Assembly: GCF_030486595.1 (NCBI RefSeq) | Contig: NZ_JAUJZH010000042.1 | Span: 1-50,455, forward strand | Reading direction: 5' to 3' | From: Variovorax ginsengisoli | Lineage (GTDB): Bacteria > Pseudomonadota > Gammaproteobacteria > Burkholderiales > Burkholderiaceae_C | DNA: 50,455 nt | In this document: positions 23,165 to 32,370 of the stretch, piece by piece | How the letters are laid out: each line of letters opens with the position of its first letter | Position numbering within the stretch: the first letter of the stretch is position 1 | Position numbers and translations under genes: made by a program | The notes under the pieces: generated by a model | Seen by the model: the letters and a program-made list of their open reading frames with translations, nothing else | What the model was told of the DNA's origin: nothing | The model's database searches: none

Positions 23165-23446
23165 TCAGACCTCCTCGAGCCCTTGCCAGGTTCGCCCGGC
23201 CGACTCCGTCACCAGAACCGCGAACCTGCTCCCTACGACCCGCGTTGCCGCCGCGGCGGCCTTGTTCAAGGCGGTGGCACGATCCACCGCGGTGCCGGTG
23301 TACTCGGCATCAGGCATCCTGTAGCGCTTTCCATCGTCTGCGGTGATGATGTCCCCGAAGCCCTCCCGTGCCATCTCGGTGGCCAATTGGGTGTAGTCGT
23401 CCCAGGTCGCCTTGTGCAGAACCATGCGGATCGTGAAGCTGGCCAT
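23165..23446 (-). CDS. GhoS/DUF2622-like small protein
   Basis: 93 residues: MASFTIRMVLHKATWDDYTQ, AREGFGDIITADDGKRYRMP, DAEYTG, FAVLVTESAGRTWQGL. I recall this pattern from DUF2622 proteins annotated with the type V antitoxin GhoS family, a ferredoxin-like fold that cleaves ghoT mRNA. No GhoT-like small membrane peptide is seen nearby. It is convergent with the ParE-type gene. Family call is moderate, function inferred. Confidence 0.55.
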   Translation of the reverse strand: MASFTIRMVLHKATWDDYTQLATEMAREGFGDIITADDGKRYRMPDAEYTGTAVDRATALNKAAAAATRVVGSRFAVLVTESAGRTWQGLEEV

Positions 23447-23751
23447 CGTCTCTCCTCAAAGCGGCGTAGATCGGGCTGGTCGGCGCGACTTCACTCGGTG
23501 CAAACCCTGAACACGCAGCCATCCCTTCCTAGCTGCTGCAGCCACCTTCAAACCCGCTACCGCGTGCGCGCGGGGCATGGCACGCGCCAAATGCGATCGA
23601 TGTGACGCCCGCCAACCCGCGCCCGTACCGGCAGGAGTAACCCGCATGGGCATTGCGGATCAGCACCTTCCAATCCTGCTGCCCCACGTCTCGCTGCACC
23701 GGCCGCAATTGCGCGTTGCACAAGATGCGCGAACGGCCGTAGACGAATGGC
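23447..23751. other. intergenic, cassette-boundary-like sequence
   Basis: No gene recognised. Around 23520-23640 the sequence shares runs with 20530-20660 (CTTCCT-TAGC..., CGCGTGCGCGCG, CAACCCGCGCCCGTAC), which may mark repeated insertion boundaries. Confidence 0.35.
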
Positions 23752-24174
23752 CGCCGGGACATACTGTGTCGAACACGATCAGTCCAAGAACCTGCTCACC
23801 TACCACGACCTGCTGCAGCGTTACATCAACCACGACCAGGCCATCGAGTTCCGCCAATCCGAGATCGCGCGCATCAAATTTCCGCTCAAGCTTGCGTCGG
23901 TGACGCAGGTCGACTCGAAGACCAACCCGGCGGTGCAGTTGGCCGACGTGTTGATCGGCGCCGCTATCGAAGCGGTGAATACGCTGACTGGGCAGCGTCC
24001 TGCAGAGTTGGACGCCGAAGCAGTGATGTGGCTCTATGCCGACCACCGGTTCATCGGTTCATCCATATGGTGCCGTCGATCAATTTCGAGGAACAGCGTC
24101 GATTCCGCCAAGGCACGCAGGCTGCGGAGGTGATCGACTATTTCGCTCACTTTCACGGCCAGTCCGGAAGCTAG
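23752..24174 (+). pseudogene. DUF3800-domain protein remnant, truncated and frameshifted
   Basis: The frame from 23752 reads VEHDQSKNLLTYHDLLQRYI, NHDQAIEFRQSEIARIKFPL, QVDSKTNPAVQLADVLIGAA, the carboxy-terminal half of DUF3800 proteins (RNase H-like fold, function unknown). The amino-terminal half is missing. Near 24055 the reading shifts: the expected ending (VPSINFEEQRRFRQGTQAAE, VIDYFAHFHG) continues in another frame to a TAG at 24174. Confidence 0.75.
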
Positions 24175-24309
24175 GGAAACGCTGAACAACAACCCACTGA
24201 ATTCAGTCAAGCATGCCTGGCTATTTTCGCATGGTGGAATTGGTGCCTGCATGCGGCCGTGTTCAGGCCCATTCGCATTGATCGCTGGCGCTGCTGCCAT
24301 CACTGCCAC

Positions 24310-24700
24310 GCGCCGTGCGGAGGCACTCATCCATGGAGGAAGCCCCGCGCAAGGACGATGCGGGCTAACACGAGGCGCAACGAACGCTCGCGTGGCGTTC
24401 TTGACCAACCCGCGGGAGCCCGCCTTGCTGAATCCCTGCAGCCGCTTGCCCACGGCGAAGACGTGCTCCACGTGCGAGCGCACACTCGACTTGCTGCGAT
24501 TGACCAGCCGTGCGATGTATCGCCAGCAGCATGCTTGCGCATGCGCTGATTGGCATGTGCGTTGTCGACCTCTTGCTCCCATCCGTGCGGCAGCTCGGTC
24601 AGCGGGGCTTGTCGTGCATGTTGGCAGCCGTCACGACCTCGCTGTGCGCCAGCCGCATTGTGACGGTCGACTTTCATAGAAGGAAGGGCGCGACGCGCTT
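24310..24700 (-). pseudogene. IS5-family transposase remnant (C-terminal half)
   Basis: On the minus strand the pieces VTMRLAHSEVVTAANMHDKP, ELPHGWEQEV and NRSKSSVRSHVEHVFAVGKR, LQGFSKAGSRGLVKNATRAF, in several frames, correspond to the carboxy-terminal half of IS5-type DDE transposases (the last contains the catalytic-region VEHVF segment). Frameshifts and deletions make it non-functional. The flanks 24175-24309 and 24701-24804 hold no gene. Confidence 0.7.
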
Positions 24701-24804
24701 GCCTAACGATAAATCCTTCGAATATCTCCACCAAATCCAAGAAAAAATACATTTCATGAGAAATATCATTCCATAGCCAGCCCATTCCGGCACAGGAAAC
24801 ACCA

Positions 24805-26058
24805 ATGCCCACCACCACACCTTCCCTCGATGCCAAACTTTTTCTCGACCAGATCAGGACGCTTGGCGACATCGGCACCGACGCCACAGTGGGTGGGCGA
24901 ACGCGCATCGCGCTCACCGACGACGAGAAGGCCGGGCGCGACCAAGTCGTCCGGTGGATGCGCGAATTGCAGTTGGACGTGCGCGTGGACCGCATAGGTA
25001 ACATCTTCGGCATCCTGCCGGCCGCCACGGAGGCGGGCAACCAGCAGCCCTTGATGATGGGCTCGCACATCGACACGGTGCGCAACGCCGGGGCCCTGGA
25101 CGGTTGCTATGGCGTGCTGGCGGGCTTGGCCGTGGCCCGTGCGTACCTCGTGGCCGGCGTGCAGCCTGCCCGCGCGATCATCGTCGGCGCGTTCACCAAT
25201 GAGGAAGGCGTGCGCTACCAGCCGGACATGATGGGCTCGCTGGTCTACGCGGGCGGCCTTGCGGTGGACGAGGCTCTCGACACCATCGGCACAGATGGCA
25301 CCCGCCTGGGCGATGAACTGGCGCGCATCGGCTATGCAGGCGACTTGGAGCCAGGCGCCATCGTGCCGCACGAATATCTGGAACTGCACATCGAGCAAGG
25401 CCCTATCCTGGAGGCCGAAGGCCAGCGTATCGGAGTGGTCGAGAACCTGCAAGGCATCTCCTGGCAGAAGATCACCGTGCAGGGCACTGCCAACCACGCG
25501 GGCACTACACCGACCCGGCTGCGCCACGACGCGGGCTACGTCGCCGCGGCCATCGTGGCCTTCCTGCGCGAGAAGGTGGCCGCCGCCGCCCCCGAGACGA
25601 CGCTGGCGACCACGGGCTCATTGCGCTTCGAACCCGATGTCATCAACGTCATCCCGCGCAAGGCGACCTTCACGGTAGACCTGCGTGATCCGGACGAGAG
25701 CCGCCTGCAGGCTGCGGAGAAGCGTCTGGCCGATTTCCTCGTGGAGGTCGCCGAGCGCGAGGGTGTGAAAATCGAGACCGAGCGCCTGGTGCGCTTCGAG
25801 CCGGTGGTTTTCGATGCCGGTTTGACCAATGAGATCGAAGCGTCGGCCCAACATTTCGGGTTGTCGCACCGACGCATGACCTCGGGCGCAGGCCACGACG
25901 CGCAGATGATCGCGCGCATCGCCCCAGCGGCCATGATCTTCGTGCCCAGCCGCGGCGGTATCAGCCACAACCCACGCGAGCACACCGACGACGACCAACT
26001 CGTCCAGGGCGCGCAGGTGTTGTTGGATGTGGTGCAGCGGCGCTTGGCCGCCGCCTAG
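24805..26058 (+). CDS. Zn-dependent N-carbamoyl-amino-acid hydrolase / ureidoglycolate-type amidase (M20)
   Basis: 417 residues with ribosome site AGGAAACACC before the ATG. Metal-binding motifs of the M20 amidase subfamily: GSHIDTVRNAGALDG (H88, D99), FTNEEGVRYQPDMMGS (E133, E134), EYLELHIEQGPILE (H195), GTANHAGTTP, and SRGGISHNPREHT near the end. The subfamily hydrolyses N-carbamoyl amino acids, beta-ureidopropionate or allantoate, releasing ammonia and CO2. It heads a plus-strand group with the ammonia-lyase remnant and another M20 amidohydrolase, so it probably served nitrogen-compound catabolism. Exact substrate not determinable. Confidence 0.85.
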   Translation: MPTTTPSLDAKLFLDQIRTLGDIGTDATVGGRTRIALTDDEKAGRDQVVRWMRELQLDVRVDRIGNIFGILPAATEAGNQQPLMMGSHIDTVRNAGALDGCYGVLAGLAVARAYLVAGVQPARAIIVGAFTNEEGVRYQPDMMGSLVYAGGLAVDEALDTIGTDGTRLGDELARIGYAGDLEPGAIVPHEYLELHIEQGPILEAEGQRIGVVENLQGISWQKITVQGTANHAGTTPTRLRHDAGYVAAAIVAFLREKVAAAAPETTLATTGSLRFEPDVINVIPRKATFTVDLRDPDESRLQAAEKRLADFLVEVAEREGVKIETERLVRFEPVVFDAGLTNEIEASAQHFGLSHRRMTSGAGHDAQMIARIAPAAMIFVPSRGGISHNPREHTDDDQLVQGAQVLLDVVQRRLAAA

Positions 26059-26137
26059 GCCAGGTTTCATTTCTTCGTGGAGGCAGGGCCGTGATGGCCT
26101 TAGCCAGTTCCCGTCACTGATCCATTCTTCAGGAAGC

Positions 26138-27356
26138 ATGCCCATGTTGATCGCCAACGCGCGGGCCACGCGCACGCCCTATCCCGCCGCACTCCAATCG
26201 ATCATGAGCGTGGCGTGGGCCCAGGAGAGCCGCCGCTGGCTTGCGCCCTGGCCCGAGATCGCGCGCAGCGCCACGCCTTTGTACGACCTGCCCGATCTGG
26301 CCAGCAAGCTGCACGTCGCGCGCTTCAGCGTCAAGGACGAATCGGTGCGCTCGCCGCTCGCCAGCTTCAAGGCCTTGGGGGCCCCGATTGCTCTGGTGCG
26401 TCAGATCCTGCGTTTTCATCCCGGTCTGGAGCCCGCGGCCATTTTGACTGGCCGCTACGCGGACCAGCTCAAGGGCTACACCGTCATCAGCGTCACGGAC
26501 GGCAACCATGGCCGCGGTCTGGCGGCTGCCGCCCGGGACGCAGGCGTGCGCTGCGTGATAGTGTTACACGCCAACGTGAGCGTTGAGCGCGAGGAGGCGA
26601 TTGCGGTGTTCGGCGCCGAAATCGTTCGCATCAAGGGCAACTACGACGAGTCGGTCGAGGAATTGGCCCGCCTGGCCGCGGAGAACGGCTGGCAGGTCGT
26701 CTCCGACACCTCCTACGACGATTTCCGCGGCGATGGTGCCGTAGCCCTGCATCACGTCACGCGGAATGTCCTCGTAGCCCTCGGACCGGCGCGCGTTCCG
26801 GCGAGGATGGTGCCTACCCGCACGTATTCGTGCAAGGCGGCGTCGGCGGCCTGGCGGCAGGCCTGATCAGCTACCTGTGGGAATACCAGGGAGTGCACCG
26901 GCCTCACTTCATCGTGGTCGAGCCCGAGCAGGCAGACTGCCTGCTGCAAAGCGGGATCCATGGCCGCGCCTCTAGGGCGATCGGCTCGGTCGACTCAGTG
27001 ATGGCCGGACTGGCCTGCGGCGAAACCTCACCGCTGGCCTGGAAGTTCCTGACAGCCAGCGTCGACCACTTCATGACCATCGAAGACGGGCAGGCCATCG
27101 AAGCAATGCGTACGCTGGCGACCGGCGGCGAGCGAGACATCCCAATCGTGGCGGGTGAGTCGGGCGCGCCGGTCTGGCAGCCCTGCAACTCCTGCGCACC
27201 GATTCCAACCTGTCGGCGCAGGTCGGCCTCGATGCGCAATCCCGTGTACTGATCATCAGTACCGAAGGGGCCACTGCACCGAAGGTGTACCAGGAACTGG
27301 TCGGCGAATCGGCCGACGCGGTGCTGAAGCGGCAAGCAGCTTGGTCGGCCCGATAA
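26138..27356 (+). pseudogene. dpaL: diaminopropionate ammonia-lyase, frameshifted and with internal inversion
   Basis: PLP enzyme converting 2,3-diaminopropionate to pyruvate and ammonia. The first part is readable (PLYDLPDLASKLHVARFSVK, DESVRSPLASFKALG with the PLP lysine, TVISVTDGNHGRGLA). The segment 26713-26777 is inverted: its reverse complement restores SYEDIPRDVMQGYGTIAAEI, the conserved motif. A frameshift near 26790-26810 moves to the frame DGAYPHVFVQGGVGGLAAGL, and another near 27165 moves to GLAALQLLRTDSNLSAQVGL...VLIISTEGATAPKVYQELVG, ending at TAA 27356. At least three lesions, so no enzyme is made. Confidence 0.85.
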
Positions 27357-27449
27357 CGAGACCTGCATCCTGAGGCGTCCACGTGCGACTTCATGGAAGA
27401 TGGGGACGCTGAAAGCCGCGAAGCTCTGATTCACCAAAAGGAACCCGCT

Positions 27450-28625
27450 ATGTACATCGAGGACGAAGAACTGGGCACGCAGTTGGTCCGCTGGCGCCAC
27501 CACCTCCACCAGATTCCCGAAACGGGCTTCAACGAGCACAAGACCTCGGACTACGTGGCCAAGGCGTTGGAACTTCTTGGTCTGGAGGTTCACCGAGGTA
27601 TCGGAGCAACGGGTCTCGTGGCAAGTCTGACGGTCGGCGATGGCGCAGAAGTGATCGGCCTTCGCGCCGACATGGATGCGCTGGCCATGACTGAAACAGC
27701 CGACGGGCGCGTGTACATCTCGAGAAACGCCGGATGCATGCACGGCTGCGGACATGACGGTCACATGGCCATGGTGCTAGGCGCTGCGCAGCTTCTGACA
27801 CAAAGCCGGGATTTCAACGGCACGGTGCGCTTTATCTTCCAGCCAGCAGAAGAGCACGGCCGGGGCGCGGCCGCGATGATCCAGGATGGACTCTTTGAGC
27901 GCTTCCCTGTGGACGAGATCTACGGCGCACACAACATTCCGGGCATGCCGGTCGGACACATCGCCACGCGAGTGGGCGGCATCATGGCCAGCGAGGACAA
28001 CTTCGTCATCCGCATCAGGGGCCGCGGCGGCCATGCGGCTCGCCCACACATGGCAGCCGATCCGCTGGTGGTAGCCGCCGAGATCATTCTGGCGCTGCAG
28101 ACCATTGTCGCGCGCTCGGTCGACCCCGCCGAATCGGCCGTTGTCTCGTGTACCGAGATCCACACCGATGGCATCCGCAACGCCATTCCCACCAATGTGG
28201 AGATCAAGGGTGACACGCGCAGCTATTCGCTCGAGGTGCAGGCACTGCTGGAGCGCCGCATGCGCGAAATCTGCAATGGCATCGCGTCAGCGCACGGGTC
28301 ATCGTGTGAGGTGGAGTACACCCACGAGTTCGTGCCAACAGTCAACTGGCCGCAAGCGGTGCCTGTCACGGTCCGGGCGGCTGAGGCCGTGGTCGGCAAA
28401 GATAACGTTGATGGCAACGTGCCGCCGATGATGATTTCCGAAGACTTCGGCGCATTCCTAAAGGTCGTGCCAGGTGCTTTCGTATTTATTGGCAACGGTG
28501 CAGCCGGTACACCAGGAGGAGTGCCTTTGCACAATGGCCAGTACGACTTCAACGATGCTGTGTTGCCCATCGGGGCGCGCTACTTCGCTGAAGTTGCACG
28601 CCAACGACTGCCACAAGAGGATTGA
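27450..28625 (+). CDS. M20 family amidohydrolase (hippurate hydrolase/AbgA-like)
   Basis: 391 residues from ATG 27450 (AGGAAC upstream), the normal length. Metal and catalytic motifs: RRHLHQIPE-like start (RWRHHLHQIPETGFNEHKT), GLRADMDALAMTE, NAGCMHGCGHDGHMAM (C96/H98/H102 region), FQPAEEHGRGA (E134, E135), GRGGHAARPH, and the late SEDFGAF. The family deacylates N-acyl amino acids or aminobenzoyl-glutamate-type amides. It follows the broken ammonia-lyase by about 90 bp. Gene intact; substrate unknown. Confidence 0.88.
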   Translation: MYIEDEELGTQLVRWRHHLHQIPETGFNEHKTSDYVAKALELLGLEVHRGIGATGLVASLTVGDGAEVIGLRADMDALAMTETADGRVYISRNAGCMHGCGHDGHMAMVLGAAQLLTQSRDFNGTVRFIFQPAEEHGRGAAAMIQDGLFERFPVDEIYGAHNIPGMPVGHIATRVGGIMASEDNFVIRIRGRGGHAARPHMAADPLVVAAEIILALQTIVARSVDPAESAVVSCTEIHTDGIRNAIPTNVEIKGDTRSYSLEVQALLERRMREICNGIASAHGSSCEVEYTHEFVPTVNWPQAVPVTVRAAEAVVGKDNVDGNVPPMMISEDFGAFLKVVPGAFVFIGNGAAGTPGGVPLHNGQYDFNDAVLPIGARYFAEVARQRLPQED

Positions 28626-28929
28626 GGTCAGAGCCCAACTCTACCGCTACCGGCGTCGCGTCTTCTTCGTCGGTCTCGGCGGGCAGCGATTGCGTAGCGG
28701 CTGCGAGCGCCTGGGCCTCGTTGAGGAACATGTCCTTCTGATCGGTCCCGCGGGCTTCGCTCTTGGCGGCGAACAGGTTGCGCTGCAACGCGCGCAGCCG
28801 CTCCAACGCGAGGTCACGCTCGGTGCGCGTCACGCGCAGTTCACCCACCAGAGACTCGCCCTGGCGCTTGGCATCGGCCAGCGCCTGCTTCAAGGCCGCG
28901 AACTCTTCAAGGGTGGGCATCTGGACCAT
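28625..28929 (-). pseudogene. IS66-family tnpC 5' fragment
   Basis: Starts at the normal tnpC ATG and reads FAALKQALADAKRQGESLVG, ELRVTRTERDLALERLRALQ, AAKSEARGTDQKDMFLNEAQ, the coiled-coil/zinc-finger beginning of IS66 transposase (full length about 500 residues). It stops abruptly at about residue 100 against the end of the amidohydrolase gene, whose last codons it meets. Confidence 0.8.
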
Positions 28930-29022
28930 TGATGCTTCGATCCGTGGTCTACCCCCGGAGTTCGTCGAAGCGGCCCGACCTATGCCATCGCATAGGTCGG
29001 CCAGGAGTTCAGGTGTACATGG

Positions 29023-29192
29023 TCAAGCGACGCGGGCGTAGAAGCGCTCGGGGTGCTTGTGCACCACCGTGAGGTCCACGCCGTCGAGCAGCCAATGCAG
29101 CTGCTCGACTGTCAGCGTAGGCACGGCGGCGGCATCCGGCCAGATGAAGAGGTCTTCCTCGAGGCGCTTCATCAGCAACCAGAAGCCGTTGC
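29023..29192 (-). pseudogene. IS66-family tnpB 3' fragment
   Basis: Minus strand reads GFWLLMKRLEEDLFIWPDAA, AVPTLTVEQLHWLLDGVDLT, VVHKHPERFYARVA then stop: the conserved carboxy terminus of the IS66 TnpB (Orf2) accessory protein. It lies upstream of the tnpC fragment in the correct order. The 5' part is replaced by the aldehyde dehydrogenase sequence at about 29193. Confidence 0.85.
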
Positions 29193-30346
29193 GCTACGCG
29201 CAGGGCGACGCGGCGCAGGTCGACGCCGCGGTCGCGGCCGCCACCGCCGCCTTCCCGGCCTGGTCGACGGGCGGCATCCAGGCGCGCTCCGAGGCGCTGG
29301 ACAAGATCGGCAACGAGATCCTGGCGCGCAAGGAAGAGCTGGGCACGCTGCTGGCGCGCGAAGAGGGCAAGACCAAGGCCGAAGGCATCGGCGAAGCGAC
29401 ACGCGCCGCGCAGATCTTCAAGTTCTTCGCCGGCGAATGCCTGCGCCTGTCGGGCGAGGTGCTGCCCTCGGTGCGCCCGGGCATCGGCATCGAGATCACG
29501 CGTGAGCCGGTGGGCGTGGTCGGCCTGATCACGCCATGGAATTTCCCGATCGCCATCCCGGCCTGGAAGATCGCCCCGGCGCTGGCCTTCGGCAACTGCG
29601 TGGTGATGAAGCCGGCCGACCTGGTGCCGGGCTGCGCCTGGGCGCTGGCCGAGATCATCAGCCGCTCGGGCATTGCGCCGGGCGTGTTCAACCTGGTGAT
29701 GGGCCGCGGCAGCGTGATCGGCGATGCGCTGGTCAACCACCCGGGCATCCACGCGATCAGCTTCACCGGCTCGGTCGGCGTGGGCCGCAACATCGCGGTG
29801 CAGTGCGCGACCAACCACAAGAAGGTGCAGCTCGAGATGGGCGGCAAGAACCCGCAGGTGGTGCTGGACGACGCCGACCTGAACCAGGCGGTGGAGCTCA
29901 GCGTGCAGAGCGCCTTCTATTCCACCGGCCAGCGCTGCACGGCGTCGAGCCGGCTGATCGTGACCGAAGGCATCTATCCGAAGTTCATCGAGGCGATGAA
30001 GGCCCGGATGGCCAAGATCAAGGTCGGCGATGCGTTGGCGCAGGGCACCGACATCGGTCCGGGGGCGAGCGTGGTCCGCGTGAAGAACTACGAGGAGGCG
30101 CTGGCCACGGCCAACGACACCGAGTTCGGCCTGTCGGCGCGCATCGCGACCACCTCGCTGAAGTACGCGACGCACTTCAAGCGTCACAGCCAGGCCGGGA
30201 TGGTGATGGTCAACTTGCCGACGGCGGGAGTGGACTACCACGTACCCTTCGGCGGGCGCAAGGGCTCAAGCTACAGGCCGCGCGAGCAGGGCAGGTACGC
30301 GCAGGAGTTCTTCACGGCGGTGAAGACCGCCTACACGCTGACATGA
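29190..30346 (+). pseudogene. aldehyde dehydrogenase (KGSA/2,5-dioxovalerate-type), truncated and internally deleted
   Basis: Sequence from about residue 30 of a NAD(P)-dependent aldehyde dehydrogenase: AEGIGEATRAAQIFKFFAGE, GLITPWNFPIAIPAWKIAPA, SFTGSVGVGRNI, VQLEMGGKNPQVVLDDAD (catalytic Glu), STGQRCTASSRLIVTEG (catalytic Cys), NLPTAGVDYHVPFGGRKGSS. The start is cut by the IS66 fragment; the open frame continues into antisense IS66 sequence. Between GTDIGPGAS and VVRVKNYEEAL about 60 residues normally present are missing in frame. Such enzymes act in sugar-acid or hydroxyproline breakdown. Likely inactive although no stop interrupts it. Confidence 0.8.
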
Positions 30347-30435
30347 GCATCACCGGTAGCCGAGTTGACGACAACGGACATCCTCGAATCGAGGTGCATC
30401 ATCTTGCGTCTATCTAGTCTTGTTGCGGGTCGATC

Positions 30436-30712
30436 ATGAAGAATATCTCACTCATCAGCCGCTCTATCGACATGGGCTTCCTTGAGCCACTGCTGCGTGC
30501 CGCAGATCCATCTGTCAACGTTGTGACGTGGCCAGACCCCCGTAGCCTACAGGCCGAAGTGGCTGTGTGCTGGGACCCACCGCGGGGCATTTTTGGCGAG
30601 ATGCCAAATCTCCAAATGGTGCACAGCATCGCAGCCGGCGTGGACAATGTGGTGTCCGAGCAGGACCTGCGCGGCCTGCCGGTTTGCCCTTGCCCGGATA
30701 TCGAATTGCCAC
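30436..30712 (+). pseudogene. D-2-hydroxyacid dehydrogenase 5' fragment
   Basis: MKNISLISRSIDMGFLEPLL, VAVCWDPPRGIFGEMPNLQM, VHSIAAGVDNVVSEQDL is the amino-terminal catalytic half of a glyoxylate/hydroxypyruvate reductase (GhrA-like). It breaks off after about residue 90, before the NAD-binding domain, where the TniB sequence starts. The 90 bp before it carry a 24-codon frame overlapping the aldehyde dehydrogenase stop, with no recognised product. Confidence 0.75.
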
Positions 30713-31622
30713 GCCCGCGATTCAGGCATTCCCGGATCTTGTTAACCGCTGCCTGCGCTATCACATCACCGGCGCGCTCACGTACGGCCCCTCGCGCATC
30801 GGCAAGACTCGTGCAATCGAATACCTGCGCTTGCTGCTGGCGCAGACGCAGCCCAAGATCACAACCTACCATGCTCAAGCGGAACGCAAGCCCCGCCACG
30901 CCGAGGGACCGTTCCTGTCGAATTTGCTAGAGGCGGTGGGCTTTCCGGATCCAGCGACCGGCACCAATTCGGCCAAGCGCATGCGGCTGATCAACAAGAT
31001 CAAGGAGGCCTGTGCGCGCAACGGCAGCGGCACCGCCGTGCTGTTCTGCGACGAGGTCCAGCGTTACGATGAAAATGCGTATGAATGGCTGCGCGACGTG
31101 CACGACCACCTCGATCGGCTACAGATCCGGTTGTTCACTTTCCTGGTCGGCCAGCAGGAACTTCTGGCGGTCAAGACGGCCATGCAGCACGCCGGGAAGA
31201 CCCAAATCATGTCGCGCTTGATGGTCGAGGAACTAGCCTTCTTTGGGATCCGCAACGTGCGCGACGTGGCGACCTGTTTGAACGGTTATGACCAGACTTG
31301 CTTTCCCCGCGCAAGCGAATGGAGTTTTACGCGCTTCTATTTGCCGCAGGCTACCGAAGGCGGCTATCGGCTGGTCAACGATGCTGGTTTGCTGTGGTCG
31401 GCATTCGAGCAACTGCACAACAGGCACGGCTTGCCGGGGCCCCTTGAGATCCCAATGGAGTCGTTCACGCGTGCAGTGGAGATCTTGCTGAAGGACAGCG
31501 AGCGGCGCGACGGTGCAGGCTATCGACCTGATCCCGCGTCGTGGTCTGTGGCAGTACGCAACTGCGGCTACATTCAAAGTCGTCAGGCCATCAGCGCGGA
31601 GTTGATGACACGCGCGGCATGA
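30711..31622 (+). pseudogene. tniB: TniB/TnsC-like transposition ATPase, 5' end lost
   Basis: About 300 residues: AFPDLVNRCLRYHITGALTY, Walker A GPSRIGKTRA, AVLFCDEVQRYDENAYEWLR (Walker B and sensor), then a long helical end. AAA+ ATPases of this group (TniB of Tn5053/Tn402-type, TnsC of Tn7-type) choose targets and activate a DDE transposase. The natural start is replaced by the dehydrogenase fragment; the open frame could start at an ATG in that sequence (30567) but would give a chimaeric amino terminus. The downstream tniQ begins 8 bp after the stop. No tniA is present. Confidence 0.75.
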
Positions 31623-31629
31623 CGTGCGG

Positions 31630-31845
31630 ATGACTAATGCAAACCAAGCCATGTTGCTGCCTATCCTCATGCTCGATCAGAATGCGCTGAGCCCGCGCTT
31701 CGGCTATGTGTTCCATCGTCGCTGGTTGCAGCCCTACGAATCCGTGGTCAGCATACTTTGGAAGTTCGTACGGATGAATCGCCTGCCCGGCGCGACTCTC
31801 GTCAGGCAGCTGTGTCGCGACCCCGTAGACCCTTACGAGAGAACA
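31630..31845 (+). pseudogene. tniQ: TniQ-like 5' fragment
   Basis: LLPILMLDQNALSPRFGYVF, HRRWLQPYESVVSILWKFVR, MNRLPGATLVRQLCRDPVDP resembles the start of TniQ-family proteins (target-selection partners of TniB/TnsC). It ends after about 70 residues where an IS66 sequence begins. Confidence 0.65.
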
Positions 31846-31864
31846 AGCATGAGGAGCCTTGCTG

Positions 31865-31978
31865 CGGCTGGACACGCTGGCAGCCAAGGTGCAGACCGCT
31901 CTCATCGGGGACCCGTACTGTGGTCACGTCTTCGTCTTCCGTGGGCGCCGAGGCGACTTGGTCAAGCTCCTGTTGCTG
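31865..31978 (+). pseudogene. IS66-family tnpB internal fragment
   Basis: LDTLAAKVQTALIGDPYCGH, VFVFRGRRGDLVKLLLLC is the central part of IS66 TnpB, here on the plus strand, opposite to the IS66 fragment at 29023. Only about 38 codons remain. Confidence 0.75.
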
Positions 31979-32106
31979 TGTTCGCGCGGGTAGTAGAGAT
32001 GGCGGCCGTCGACGGCGCCGCGCTGGATCAGGAAGCGGCCCTGGTCCAGCGCGGACTGGTGCCAGGCCTGGATGCCGCTGACGGGCGCAAGGTCGGCGGT
32101 GCCCAT
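31978..32106 (-). pseudogene. DUF35 OB-fold (acyl-CoA-binding) protein 5' fragment
   Basis: Minus strand from ATG 32106: MGTADLAPVSGIQAWHQSAL, DQGRFLIQRGAVDGRHLYYP. This resembles the beginning of the DUF35 zinc-ribbon/OB-fold proteins, partners of SCP2-type thiolases, but the zinc-ribbon cysteines are not visible and it ends after 43 codons at the IS66 junction. Confidence 0.5.
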
Positions 32107-32370
32107 GGTGTCCGATTTCCGTTTCAAGAATGCGCCGGAGTCGGCATCGCGGCCTTCGTGCCGAGCCCGCCGCGGCGGCGCAGTTCGCGTTTGCGGAAGG
32201 GTGTCTTCGGCCGGCCCCGCCGCGGCCTCAGGGTTAGCACCGAGCACTGGCGCTTTGTCACTTTCTGCCAATCGCATGAAGCAATGCGGCCATTGGAGGC
32301 GCCGGGCCTCGGCCACACACTGCCGACTTCACGCATCGCTCAGTTCACAACACGCAGGAGACAGAAAACC
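32107..32370. other. intergenic, upstream region of Bug gene
   Basis: Moderately GC-rich, no gene recognised; presumably holds the promoter of the binding-protein gene and the former promoter of the DUF35 gene, which are divergent. Confidence 0.3.
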
